Shown here piece after piece: positions 34,407-46,225 of a stretch of 64,000 nt of DNA (positions within the stretch are counted from its first letter, which is position 1; each line of letters starts with the position of its first letter). The translations under genes and the position numbers were made by a program. The notes below the pieces were generated by a model. It saw only the letters and a list, made by a program, of their open reading frames with translations. It was not told the origin of the DNA and did no database searches. Source of the DNA: Symsagittifera roscoffensis (Eukaryota > Xenacoelomorpha > Acoela > Convolutidae); the NCBI RefSeq assembly GCF_963678635.1, contig NC_087063.1, positions 42,918,759-42,982,758 of the forward strand. The letters run 5' to 3'.

Positions 34407-36120
34407 TAGACGTTTTTATGGCGCTCCTGGGTGGGCCTGTCAAAGGCATAAGACCATCATGACCAGCAAGCGTTTCAGCGACGAACCCTCCAATCCGGGC
34501 GTATGCCCGAGTTAGAGGCCTTAATGACCGTTATTGCACTAGGGGGAAGGTGCGTACCCTCCGTCTAGTACTATTTAGCTTTTTAACTTAGTTAACACCG
34601 AAAATTCCGGGGGCCGGAGGGTTAGGTGGGAAGTCTAGAGCCCGCTTGTCCCGAGGTCCCAGGACCAAAAACAATTAAAGAGAAAGCTTAAAACCAAACA
34701 AAAATAGTGTATAACCAAGAAAAAGAAAAAAACAAATTTATTTGAAAACAAAAAAGTACAAAAAACTGTAAAAAATCCAAAAAAGACCAAAAACAATAAA
34801 AAACATAAAGTGACAGTTTATATGTTATTTCCGGACGAGATGTGATCTGACTTTTCTATTTGTTGTTGTTTCAGATTGACTTATATCTTTTCTGATAGAA
34901 AGATTGTGTTTTTTGGTGAAGGGTTGGATACCCTCCCTTGAGTGTAATTTGAGTGTTTAAGCACGTTAATGGTGATTTTGCCGGTGACCGGAGGGTAGAG
35001 TGGCACGCTGACCGACGTGTTCCACGCTCAACAAGGACATGGGGACAACGTCCACAACGACTGTTGGGTATCGTTGAGACAATTTTAGTATCGTTCGGGT
35101 ACTATTTCATTAAAACTTAAGTGGTGGGGGGCACGATTGGCGCGGTCCGATTGTAACATCCGTCGATCACAAATTTCCGAGTTAAGGGTCTTAATTCGGG
35201 TATTTTGGTGGAAAAGAGGGTTTAGCAATATTCATTAACGACTGCTAATAGATTATTGTCCCACTATATATTACTTATCTCCTATTTAGACCCAAGAAAC
35301 ACCAAAATTTTGTCGAAAATTACTGATTTTTGATAAACTATAGACCCCCAAATTTTTGGATATCCGAGCTTCTCCGAACAGCAAAAACTTTTATATAGGG
35401 AGTAGCTATGTAGTTCGATCCCCTAACTAAACAAACCGCGTGAGAAAAGACTCAGTAAAAGTTGGAAAAAACCAAAATTTTTCGGTCAAAATTTCGATAA
35501 TTTTCTGAATTTTGTCAATCTGTTTTGGGGATCGAGTTTTTGATTTTTTAGAGTTAGAGCAATAAAATTTTTTGTATTAGAAGCGTGCTAGCATAACGTG
35601 CTCGGCTGCCAGTAAAATTCTTGAGTAACCCTCCGATTAGCTCCGTGGATAGAGCTAACGACTTAAGGATTGGAAAAGGAAGGAATCGAAGGGTCCAAAT
35701 TTGATAGTTATTGGCCAAATTTTTGTCTCCAAACCAATTTTGGTCCGGTTTTTTGCATTATTCCAGTGCCGTACAGGGCTACTACGCTCGTATAATTATT
35801 TTTAGGCACTTTCATTAGGAATTGCGGAAAAAGTTTAGGAATTGCGGAGAAATCTCAGAACTTACATAGGTGGTGAAAAAAGCCCATTTGGACAAACACG
35901 TTTTTGGCAATTTCTCAAAGAATAGCCAACCGATCGGGATATTTTTGGTACCATAAGTCGACGTTTTGGACCACGTTTCCGGACCGCAACCGTTTTTGGG
36001 TTGATAATCTCGGAAAAGAAAAATTTTTTAGAATTTGTTGGTTCGGAGTCAGCCAACCTAGTTTTAAGTTAGGTGGACCGCTTTTGGAGACTTTATCGCG
36101 GGAACATAACCTTTTTTCTT
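34407..36120 (+). other. 5' leader of the giant element
   Basis: 1.7 kb without a coding frame. The core ACCCTCCG or its complement CGGAGGGT occurs repeatedly (about 34487, 34556, 34614, 34986, 35626 and again at 36133 and 36146). A possible 3' splice site, TTGTTGTTTCAG, lies at about 34863-34874. The segment 34700-34810 is very A-rich. Confidence 0.55.
34419..34436 (+). promoter_or_regulatory. candidate primer binding site
   Basis: TGGCGCTCCTGGGT begins 12 bases after the LTR end and matches the equivalent site of the old element at 4989 in 12 of 14 positions. The TGG start fits a tRNA primer, but the tRNA is not identified and the gap is longer than usual. Confidence 0.4.
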
Positions 36121-38510
36121 GATTTTTGGGGAACCCTCCGAAGTAACCCTCCGAGTGAAGAACAACTAGGTTCGAAGGCCAAGAAGAGCTGGAAGTCTTT
36201 GTACGATGAGCGCATGGCGTCACTACGAACTGAAGGTTTATCTTCCAGTTATGACTACCCGGAGATAACCCATCCGGATGTGAACTTCTCACCGTGCCCA
36301 AGGAACGACATGAGCAGGAAGGCGTCGTCCGCCTCGCCGACCAGGCCCATATCAGATGGGATAACCATGGGAGCGTCATCAACGTTCGACAGATTGATGA
36401 CGTCGATGAGCAAGCAAAAAGGCGGTGCTTCATAAAGCACCAGGCTACAGCCGCAGTTGACCTCATCTTCTTTGGGACTAACCCCGCCATTTGGGGCCAC
36501 TGGCGATATAAGTGACATGTTCGCTGGCGTAATGAATGGTCTGGATGAACTGAGACGGGACATGACTAAGAGAATAGATCAGGTTGACGAGAGAGCTCAC
36601 CAGGGTCGAGAGAATCTGAGAGATGAACTAACGCACGTGGTGTCGCAGGCGAGGGTTGATCAGGCTCAATTGATTCGCAACACCGATCAATGCCTGGCGG
36701 AGAGCCTGGCACAGGCAAACAAGGAGTCACATGAAAGAGAGGCTAGGATGACGAGGGAGATCGAGCGATTGTTGAACGATCATGATAGTACCTACGCCCA
36801 CACGATGACTAGCCTGGAAAAAAGGTTAGATGCCAAATCTGACTTAATGATGCGGAAGCTTGACGCGATCTTGAACGGGGGCAATTGGGAGGAGCGTTCC
36901 AACCCAAGAGAGCGCTCACGCCATGCGAATGATGGAGATGGTACGGGCAGCTATGCCAGAGCCCAGCAAAGCTCGAGAACGAACTACGAACCTAGGAATA
37001 GGGAGCGGCCAAGGGCAGCCCCGTCGAGGCCTGGCTGGACGAATTCAGTCCCGCCGGAGGCAGATGCTATTCCGGAGACAAGGTTGCCAACTGTGCCACA
37101 AGTCAGTTCAGTGCCAGATCTGACTACAGTCTCACAGGACACGACGATGTATGCTTTGATGTTTGAGCCTCTGAACAGATCTCTAGAAACATTCATCACC
37201 AAACTCTCGAAGTCAACCGAGAGAGGAGAGAGGTCAAGAAGGACACTGAAAAAGCCGAAGTCATACAAAGACGAGTCCGACGGCTGCATTGATACTTGGA
37301 TAGAGGTGATGAAGTTACACTTTGAGGAAGAGAATCTCTCCAAGAAACAAGAGTGCAGCGCGCTAACGAGCAACCTGGAGGGTACGGCACTAAATTGCAT
37401 AATGGCGAAAAGAGCCAATGAAAGAAACAGCGCTCGCAAGATATTCGACATCCTGCTGAATCGTTTCGGCTCTGGAGTACAAGGGCACCAGGCTATGGTG
37501 AAGTTCGAAAAGAGGCGTCAAAGAGATGACGAATCCATAGATAAATTTTTGGACGACCTTGAATTGCTTAGGAGGAGAAGCAATCCCGATGAGAGAATAT
37601 CCGAGCGGAACTTGGCGATTGCTTCGAAGTTCATGGACGGAGTAAAGAGTGAGGAGTTGAAAACGATGTTGGCCACACACTTCACCCTGTCACTTGACCA
37701 GGTACCCACGCCCGATGATTTGCGTATGAAGTCACGCGAGTATTTGCTCATAAAATCGAGGGCGCAAAACCGTTACAGCAATTATGGTAACTATAGCGGA
37801 CAAACACTGGTGCGAACTCCAGTTGGTACAAACCTCGCGATGACATGGATAAGAGGAGGTCGTGTGCGAATTGTGGTTTGATGGACAATCACGTTTCCGC
37901 GTGTTCTCCATACGAACAAAACATGAAGGCAATAGGCTACTTTCTCGATGACGTCGACGCGACCGACGAGGATCACGAAGAGCACGTCAGAGGGCTCATC
38001 ATGAAATATGGTCCGAGGTGCTTCTTCTGTAATTTGGAGGGACATTTCAAGTCGGATTGCACTCAATTTTGGGATGCAGTAGCCGACGCGAAACATCCCC
38101 GCCACGAAGAGGCGCTTTCGGGTGTCAAGGCCAGTCGAGCACGTCTGATGAACGAGGCCGAGTCTCGGAGAAAGGAGACCACACCGAGCACCTTTACGAC
38201 TAAGAAGGTAAAGACACTGCCTGACGAGGTGGTAGCTCGAACCTGGAGGCAGAGTCGGCTAGCCCAATCAAGGTGGATTACGGTCTGGCGGCAAGGACAG
38301 CGCTGCAGAATGTCAAACAGGACCTAGCCACGAAAGAAGTGGAGCAATGGGTAAGATCGGAGCTGGAGAGCACAGATCTTCGGGAAAGTTTTAATATTCT
38401 GGGTAAAACGACGAAAGTAGAACACAAAGAGGAACCCAGGAAACAGGGACTAAAACTGAACGTTATATCTGGGAGAACTTTCGGCATGACGGAGGAGGGG
38501 ACGAAAATAA
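36121..38510 (+). repeat. gag tandem block, unit 1
   Basis: A 2390-bp unit that starts GATTTTTGGGGAACCCTCCG and ends ACGAAAATAA. The same start follows directly at 38511. It carries a one-base deletion at about 37799 relative to the other units. Confidence 0.95.
36214..38327 (+). pseudogene. gag, tandem copy 1 (frameshifted)
   Basis: Structural polyprotein that forms the retrotransposon particle. ATG at 36214. A TAA at 36433 (shared by all three copies) separates a 73-codon N-terminus from the main frame, which may instead start at ATG 36517. In order: coiled coil (36520-36880), Arg/Pro-rich linker, capsid-like segment (37160-37750), and two Cys/His motifs. The single-base deletion at about 37799 moves the zinc motifs into another frame (37845-38327), so this copy cannot make a complete Gag. 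Confidence 0.85.
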
Positions 38511-40901
38511 GATTTTTGGGGAACCCTCCGAAGTAACCCTCCGAGTGAAGAACAACTAGGTTCGAAGGCCAAGAAGAGCTGGAAGTCTTTGTACGATGAG
38601 CGCATGGCGTCACTACGAACTGAAGGTTTATCTTCCAGTTATGACTACCCGGAGATAACCCATCCGGATGTGAACTTCTCACCGTGCCCAAGGAACGACA
38701 TGAGCAGGAAGGCGTCGTCCGCCTCGCCGACCAGGCCCATATCAGATGGGGTAACCATGGGAGCGTCATCAACGTTCGACATATTGATGACGTCGATGAG
38801 CAAGCAAAAAGGCGGTGCTTCATAAAGCACCAGGCTACAGCCGCAGTTGACCTCATCTTCTTTGGGACTAACCCCGCCATTTGGGGCCACTGGCGATATA
38901 AGTGACATGTTCGCTGGCGTAATGAATGGTCTGGATGAACTGAGACGGGACATGACTAAGAGAATAGATCAGGTTGACGAGAGAGCTCACCAGGGTCGAG
39001 AGAATCTGAGAGATGAACTAACGCACGTGGTGTCGCAGGCGAGGGTTGATCAGGCTCAATTGATTCGCAACACCGATCAATGCCTGGCGGAGAGCCTGGC
39101 ACAGGCAAACAAGGAGTCACATGAAAGAGAGGCTAGGATGACGAGGGAGATCGAGCGATTGTTGAACGATCATGATAGTACCTACGCCCACACGATGACT
39201 AGCCTGGAAAAAAGGTTAGATGCCAAATCTGACTTAATGATGCGGAAGCTTGACGCGATCTTGAACGGGGGCAATTGGGAGGAGCGTTCCAACCCAAGAG
39301 AGCGCTCACGCCATGCGAATGATGGAGATGGTACGGGCAGCTATGCCAGAGCCCAGCAAAGCTCGAGAACGAACTACGAACCTAGGAATAGGGAGCGGCC
39401 AAGGGCAGCCCCGTCGAGGCCTAGCTGGACGAATTCAGTCCCGCCGGAGGCAGATGCTATTCCGGAGACAAGGTTGCCAACTGTGCCACAAGTCAGTTCA
39501 GTGCCAGATCTGACTACAGTCTCACAGGACACGACGATGTATGCTTTGATGTTTGAGCCTCTGAACAGATCTCTAGAAACATTCATCACCAAACTCTCGA
39601 AGTCAACCGAGAGAGGAGAGAGGTCAAGAAGGACACTGAAAAAGCCGAAGTCATACAAAGACGAGTCCGACGGCTGCATTGATACTTGGATAGAGGTGAT
39701 GAAGTTACACTTTGAGGAAGAGAATCTCTCCAAGAAACAAGAGTGCAGCGCGCTAACGAGCAACCTGGAGGGTACGGCACTAAATTGCATAATGGCGAAA
39801 AGAGCCAATGAAAGAGACAGCGCTCGCAAGATATTCGACATCCTGCTGAATCGTTTCGGCTCTGGAGTACAAGGGCACCAGGCTATGGTGAAGTTCGAAA
39901 AGAGGCGTCAAAGAGATGACGAATCCATAGATAAATTTTTGGACGACCTTGAATTGCTTAGGAGGAGAAGCAATCCCGATGAGAGAATATCCGAGCGGAA
40001 CTTGGCGATTGCTTCGAAGTTCATGGACGGAGTAAAGAGTGAGGAGTTGAAAACGATGTTGGCCACACACTTCACCCTGTCACTTGACCAGGTACCCACG
40101 CCCGATGATTTGCGTATGAAGTCACGCGAGTATTTGCTCATAAAACCGAGGGCGCAAAACCGTTACAGCAATTATGGTAACTATAGCGGGACAAACACTG
40201 GTGCGAACTCCAGTTGGTACAAACCTCGCGATGACATGGATAAGAGGAGGTCGTGTGCGAATTGTGGTTTGATGGACAATCACGTTTCCGCGTGTTCTCC
40301 ATACGAACAAAACATGAAGGCAATAGGCTACTTTCTCGATGACGTCGACGCGACCGACGAGGATCACGAAGAGCACGTCAGAGGGCTCATCATGAAATAT
40401 GGTCCGAGGTGCTTCTTCTGTAATTTGGAGGGACATTTCAAGTCGGATTGCACTCAATTTTGGGATGCAGTAGCCGACGCGAAACATCCCCGCCACGAAG
40501 AGGCGCTTTCGGGTGTCAAGGCCAGTCGAGCACGTCTGATGAACGAGGCCGAGTCTCGGAGAAAGGAGACCACACCGAGCACCTTTACGACTAAGAAGGT
40601 AAAGACACTGCCTGACGAGGTGGTAGCTCGAACCTGGAGGCAGAGTCGGCTAGCCCAATCAAGGTGGATTACGGTCTGGCGGTAAGGACAGCGCTGCAGA
40701 ATGTCAAACAGGACCTAGCCACGAAAGAAGTGGAGCAATGGGTAAGATCGGAGCTGGAGAGCACAGATCTTCGGGAAAGTTTTAATATTCTGGGTAAAAC
40801 GACGAAAGTAGAACACAAAGAGGAACCCAGGAAACAGGGACTAAAACTGAACGTTATATCTGGGAGAACTTTCGGCATGACGGAGGAGGGGACGAAAATA
40901 A
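38511..40901 (+). repeat. gag tandem block, unit 2
   Basis: 2391 bp, the same start and end as unit 1. It is distinguished by about four substitutions, among them a stop-creating C-to-T at 40683. Confidence 0.95.
38604..40685 (+). pseudogene. gag, tandem copy 2
   Basis: Same layout as copy 1 without its frameshift. The main frame is open from 38847 (ATG 38907) to TAA at 40683-40685, where copies 1 and 3 read CAA. It includes coiled coil, capsid-like region and both zinc motifs (about 40252 and 40412). After the frame the unit runs into the next unit, so copy 2 has no pol attached. It could yield Gag only, if read past the shared TAA or started internally. Confidence 0.8.
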
Positions 40902-43292
40902 GATTTTTGGGGAACCCTCCGAAGTAACCCTCCGAGTGAAGAACAACTAGGTTCGAAGGCCAAGAAGAGCTGGAAGTCTTTGTACGATGAGCGCATGGCG
41001 TCACTACGAACTGAAGGTTTATCTTCCAGTTATGACTACCCGGAGATAACCCATCCGGATGTGAACTTCTCACCGTGCCCAAGGAACGACATGAGCAGGA
41101 AGGCGTCGTCCGCCTCGCCGACCAGGCCCATATCAGATGGGATAACCATGGGAGCGTCATCAACGTTCGACAGATTGATGACGTCGATGAGCAAGCAAAA
41201 AGGCGGTGCTTCATAAAGCACCAGGCTACAGCCGCAGTTGACCTCATCTTCTTTGGGACTAACCCCGCCATTTGGGGCCACTGGCGATATAAGTGACATG
41301 TTCGCTGGCGTAATGAATGGTCTGGATGAACTGAGACGGGACATGACTAAGAGAATAGATCAGGTTGACGAGAGAGCTCACCAGGGTCGAGAGAATCTGA
41401 GAGATGAACTAACGCACGTGGTGTCGCAGGCGAGGGTTGATCAGGCTCAATTGATTCGCAACACCGATCAATGCCTGGCGGAGAGCCTGGCACAGGCAAA
41501 CAAGGAGTCACATGAAAGAGAGGCTAGGATGACGAGGGAGATCGAGCGATTGTTGAACGATCATGATAGTACCTACGCCCACACGATGACTAGCCTGGAA
41601 AAAAGGTTAGATGCCAAATCTGACTTAATGATGCGGAAGCTTGACGCGATCTTGAACGGGGGCAATTGGGAGGAGCGTTCCAACCCAAGAGAGCGCTCAC
41701 GCCATGCGAATGATGGAGATGGTACGGGCAGCTATGCCAGAGCCCAGCAAAGCTCGAGAACGAACTACGAACCTAGGAATAGGGAGCGGCCAAGGGCAGC
41801 CCCGTCGAGGCCTGGCTGGACGAATTCAGTCCCGCCGGAGGCAGATGCTATTCCGGAGACAAGGTTGCCAACTGTGCCACAAGTCAGTTCAGTGCCAGAT
41901 CTGACTACAGTCTCACAGGACACGACGATGTATGCTTTGATGTTTGAGCCTCTGAACAGATCTCTAGAAACATTCATCACCAAACTCTCGAAGTCAACCG
42001 AGAGAGGAGAGAGGTCAAGAAGGACACTGAAAAAGCCGAAGTCATACAAAGACGAGTCCGACGGCTGCATTGATACTTGGATAGAGGTGATGAAGTTACA
42101 CTTTGAGGAAGAGAATCTCTCCAAGAAACAAGAGTGCAGCGCGCTAACGAGCAACCTGGAGGGTACGGCACTAAATTGCATAATGGCGAAAAGAGCCAAT
42201 GAAAGAGACAGCGCTCGCAAGATATTCGACATCCTGCTGAATCGTTTCGGCTCTGGAGTACAAGGGCACCAGGCTATGGTGAAGTTCGAAAAGAGGCGTC
42301 AAAGAGATGACGAATCCATAGATAAATTTTTGGACGACCTTGAATTGCTTAGGAGGAGAAGCAATCCCGATGAGAGAATATCCGAGCGGAACTTGGCGAT
42401 TGCTTCGAAGTTCATGGACGGAGTAAAGAGTGAGGAGTTGAAAACGATGTTGGCCACACACTTCACCCTGTCACTTGACCAGGTACCCACGCCCGATGAT
42501 TTGCGTATGAAGTCACGCGAGTATTTGCTCATAAAACCGAGGGCGCAAAACCGTTACAGCAATTATGGTAACTATAGCGGGACAAACACTGGTGCGAACT
42601 CCAGTTGGTACAAACCTCGCGATGACATGGATAAGAGGAGGTCGTGTGCGAATTGTGGTTTGATGGACAATCACGTTTCCGCGTGTTCTCCATACGAACA
42701 AAACATGAAGGCAATAGGCTACTTTCTCGATGACGTCGACGCGACCGACGAGGATCACGAAGAGCACGTCAGAGGGCTCATCATGAAATATGGTCCGAGG
42801 TGCTTCTTCTGTAATTTGGAGGGACATTTCAAGTCGGATTGCACTCAATTTTGGGATGCAGTAGCCGACGCAAAACATCCCCACCACGAAGAGGCGCTTT
42901 CGGGTGTCAAGGCCAGTCGAGCACGTCTGATGAACGAGGCCGAGTCTCGGAGAAAGGAGACCACACCGAGCACCTTTACGACTAAGAAGGTAAAGACACT
43001 GCCTGACGAGGTGGTAGCTCGAACCTGGAGGCAGAGTCGGCTAGCCCAATCAAGGTGGATTACGGTCTGGCGGCAAGGACAGCGCTGCAGAATGTCAAAC
43101 AGGACCTAGCCACGAAAGAAGTGGAGCAATGGGTAAGATCGGAGCTGGAGAGCACAGATCTTCGGGAAAGTTTTAATATTCTGGGTAAAACGACGAAAGT
43201 AGAACACAAAGAGGAACCCAGGAAACAGGGACTAAAACTGAACGTTATATCTGGGAGAACTTTCGGCATGACGGAGGAGGGGACGAAAATAA
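40902..43292 (+). repeat. gag tandem block, unit 3
   Basis: 2391 bp. At its end the sequence continues into the protease (TGTCCATTATCTCAG) instead of returning to the unit start, so this is the unit joined to pol. The junctions of units 1/2 and 2/3 are identical, with almost no microhomology at the break. Confidence 0.95.
40995..43109 (+). CDS. gag, tandem copy 3 (joined to pol)
   Basis: ATG 40995 with the shared TAA at 41214; main open frame 41238-43109, with the best internal ATG at 41298. The N-terminal coiled coil is about 110 residues. The capsid-like part contains 'CIDTWIEVMKLHFEEENL' and 'KFLDDLELL'. There are two Cys/His motifs: 'CANCGLMDNHVSAC' (CX2CX5HX3C, unusual spacing) and 'CFFCNLEGHFKSDC' (standard CX2CX4HX4C zinc knuckle). 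The protease frame overlaps by 55 bases in the -1 frame. I see no classical slippery heptamer in the overlap. In the old element the same region reads through without a shift, so an indel that predates the triplication is equally possible. Confidence 0.85.
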
Positions 43293-44419
43293 TGTCCATT
43301 ATCTCAGTCGCAGGGCACCAGGTGGTCAACAACTTGAGTGAACCATCCGAGATTACACTAGTCCACCTGGACATCTATGTCGACTACCTGAAGGAGAAAG
43401 ATCCCAAACTGGACTCCAGGGCAGTGCGAGCGCTGCTCACAATAGGAGGTCCGAGGCTGATGAAAGTGGATGGACATTATCTCGATGTCCATGGCCGTTA
43501 CCCGATTCTAATGAATGTGGATGGCATCAATATCTACACAAAAGCTCACATAACTGATGCGAACGATCAGATTGGCCGGATATACATTGGTCAAGAGGAG
43601 CTGAAGGTTAGACGAATCGGACACAATGCGATGCTCGAACAAAATGCGGTGCACATAGGTTGCGAGGCCGATCTGGCCGCACACGTGCTGGACGTGCAAG
43701 GCAGACAACTTTCAGTAAAGGGACTGCTAGACACGGGAGCAGTGGTTAGTGTCATGCCAGTCAAAACTTGGACCGACATGGGTTTCGAAAGGTCGGATCT
43801 CATACCGACAAACATCAGGTTGGCAGCTGCCAATCAGGGAGCGATCTATGTGACTGGACGAACCCCGATCATTTCACTGCAGCTCGGAGGAAGACATCTT
43901 TGGATGAGCTTCCTAGTAGTGGAGAATTTGGACGAATCCGATCAGTTCATCTTAAGAAGGGATTTCGTGCGCAACTTTGATGTCACGATCGATCTCAATG
44001 ACGGGTTGATTAGGATCAAGGATCCTGAGAGAAAGTATGAAAAGAAACCCCTTAATAAGATCTTAATTAACCAGGCCAAGGTGCCGATTTTTCTGGATCG
44101 AAAAGTTAGATTAAAACCAAACCAAGCCGTAGTAGCGACGTTTAGGATGAGGAACTTGAATGAGCTCAGCAATGACAGACAGGTGTGTCTGGTACCAAAT
44201 CCAAACAGTAAAAGCTCAGCTATTTTAGGAAGAAGCTTCTCACTCACTCAGAGCGGACTGTGTGTGAGTGTGTTGTTGAACACAGAAGCAACAACAGTGA
44301 CAATACAGAGGAGAAAGAAACTTGGCTATGCTTTGCCTCTGAACACAGACTTTCAGAGTGTGGTGAACTTGAAAAAGTTTGATGTAACTAAATGTCCATT
44401 GCATGCGAACCAAGAATGA
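43055..44419 (+). CDS. retropepsin-type protease region
   Basis: A 454-codon frame in -1 relation to gag, with no ATG start (entry by frameshift or fusion). The first 90 residues continue the gag C-terminal helix-rich part. The next 130 are a conserved extension also present in the old element. 'LLDTGA' (Asp codon 43730) is the aspartic protease active site. 'FILRRDF' at 43946-43966 is the later conserved box, where the expected Gly codon is AGA (Arg, 43955-43957); the two old copies have GGC there. The frame ends at TGA 44417, after which pol continues in the same frame. Confidence 0.85.
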   Translation: MDYGLAARTALQNVKQDLATKEVEQWVRSELESTDLRESFNILGKTTKVEHKEEPRKQGLKLNVISGRTFGMTEEGTKIMSIISVAGHQVVNNLSEPSEITLVHLDIYVDYLKEKDPKLDSRAVRALLTIGGPRLMKVDGHYLDVHGRYPILMNVDGINIYTKAHITDANDQIGRIYIGQEELKVRRIGHNAMLEQNAVHIGCEADLAAHVLDVQGRQLSVKGLLDTGAVVSVMPVKTWTDMGFERSDLIPTNIRLAAANQGAIYVTGRTPIISLQLGGRHLWMSFLVVENLDESDQFILRRDFVRNFDVTIDLNDGLIRIKDPERKYEKKPLNKILINQAKVPIFLDRKVRLKPNQAVVATFRMRNLNELSNDRQVCLVPNPNSKSSAILGRSFSLTQSGLCVSVLLNTEATTVTIQRRKKLGYALPLNTDFQSVVNLKKFDVTKCPLHANQE

Positions 44420-44422
44420 ATA

Positions 44423-46219
44423 ATGAAGAGAGTAAATGAATTGAAATCTTCTAGGAAATTGTTTTCAATGAAGTCGGAAACAGATGATGGGCTGTCCCGT
44501 TGTTCCAATTTTCCTGAGAGGCCGACAGAGACAGAGTTAGCAGCGAATAAACCGGTCCTACCTGAAATAGAATATTTGAAGGGTAAAATATCAGACATGG
44601 AACTAGATTCGCTCAGAGCGGTGCTAAGTCGGAACGCAGACGTTTTTTCGAAACACAAGGCCGACATAGGTTGCTGTAATTTTGTAGAACACGAGATTGA
44701 GATAGAAGAGGGCTCGGTAATTCATAGGGAAGGGGCGAGAAGAATGACCCCTCACAAGTCAGAAGCGTGTAGGAAGGAAATCGAGATGTTAATGTAGTAT
44801 GACATGATCGAGCCGTCGAAGTCGCCGTGGGCTTGTGGCGTGGTAATGGCGAAAAAGAAAGGTGGACAACTCAGGGTTTGTTGTGATTTCCGTTATCCGA
44901 ACGCAGTGACTATAAAGGACGCATACCCGATTCCCCGCATCGATGAGAGCCTATCCAAGCTGGGAGACGCGAAGTTCTTCACGACGTTGGATTTGGGCTC
45001 TGCGTTCTGGCAAGTGCCACTCCGAAAGCAAGATCGAGGAAAAACAGGCTTCGCGTGCGAGCTGGGATTGTTCCAGTGGAAGAGGATGCCGTTCGGGTTG
45101 TGCAACGCGACGGCCACATTCCAGCGACTGATGGCCCAGGCACTCACGAGCGTCACTAAGAAATATGGGAATCTCATCATGTGTTATGTCGATGATGTCG
45201 TCATTGCAACACCAACCTTAGTAGAAGACCATATAGAGAGGTTGGAGGAGGTGTTTTCTTGCATGAAGCAAGCGGGTCTGAAATGTAAACCCTCTAAGTG
45301 TGAAATCCTCAGATATTCCATAAAGTATCTGGGCCGCCTGGTGGATAAACATGGAGTGAGACCAGATCCTGAAGCGGTTGAAGCGGTGCTGACCTGGAAG
45401 GCACCTAAAACAGATACACAGCTGATGAGTTTTTTGGGATTCGCTAATTATTATCGAGAGTTCATCAAGGGGTATGCTGACAAAATATACTCCATGCAGC
45501 GGTTGATGAGAAACAAGGGCAAAAAGTTCACTTGGACTGATGAGGCACAAGTTTCATTTGAGAACATCAAACGTGAACTTTGCGAGGCACCGGTCCTCGG
45601 CATGCCAACAGAGAAGGGGATGTTCGTGCTGGACACGGATGCATCAGTGGTTGCGATATCGGGCATACTTCACCAGGAGCAGGAGTGGAACGGAAGAACG
45701 GTTCTTCGTTCGATAGCCTACGGGAGTAAAGTCCTGAGTGATACTGAGATGAAGTACGGCGCACCAAAAGCGGAGATGTTCGCGGTGATCAATTTCGTGG
45801 CAAAATACAGGGCCTACTTGGGGAGTGCTTACTTCAAATTGCGTGTGGATAATCGTGCCCTTGCCTGGCTGAAAACCTATTTGATGGATCAAAGTTATAT
45901 TGGTCGTTGGATCGTCCGCCTGGGTGGATACCACATGATCATAGAGCATCGTACCCGTGACAAGCACCAGAACGCAGACAGCCTCAGTAAAAAGACAGAA
46001 TTCTATGAGCGCCTCGAGGAGAAGCAGGCTAATCAATCGGAAATCAAAGACGGGTTTTCATTTCTGGACAAGGAAACCTACGACAAACTGCCACTTACTA
46101 GGTGGTTAGATAAGTCAGGGCATCCTATAACCGGACACCCTGACCTTCCAGTGGAGACGGCCGCGGAGATAAAGGTTTTAGCCAGAGGCGAGCCCGTTCC
46201 GTTGGATCTGCTAGTATGA
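44423..46219 (+). pseudogene. reverse transcriptase and RNase H
   Basis: Same frame as the protease, interrupted once by TAG at 44795. RT: 'MIEPSKSPWACGVV', 'RVCCDFRYPNA', 'FTTLDLGSAFWQV' (first catalytic Asp), 'RMPFGLCNATATFQ' and the YVDD box at 45185-45196. Connection: 'FLGFANYYREFIKGY'. RNase H: Asp in 'LDTDAS', Glu in 'PKAEMFA', Asp in 'RVDNRAL' and His/Asp in 'RDKHQNADSLS', so all catalytic residues are present. It copies the RNA genome into DNA in the particle. The frame ends at TGA 46217 and the next segment follows in frame. Confidence 0.9.
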
Positions 46220-46225
46220 TCCCAT

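Noticed and set aside
43004-43109. Programmed -1 ribosomal frameshift between gag and protease
   Set aside because: The frame relation is right, but I see no slippery heptamer in the overlap, and the old element reads through this region in one frame. An indel is just as likely, so I do not claim a frameshift signal.
36255-43374. Long minus-strand frames opposite gag (up to 200 codons)
   Set aside because: They repeat with each gag unit, mirror the codon bias of the plus-strand gene and match no domain. They are shadows.
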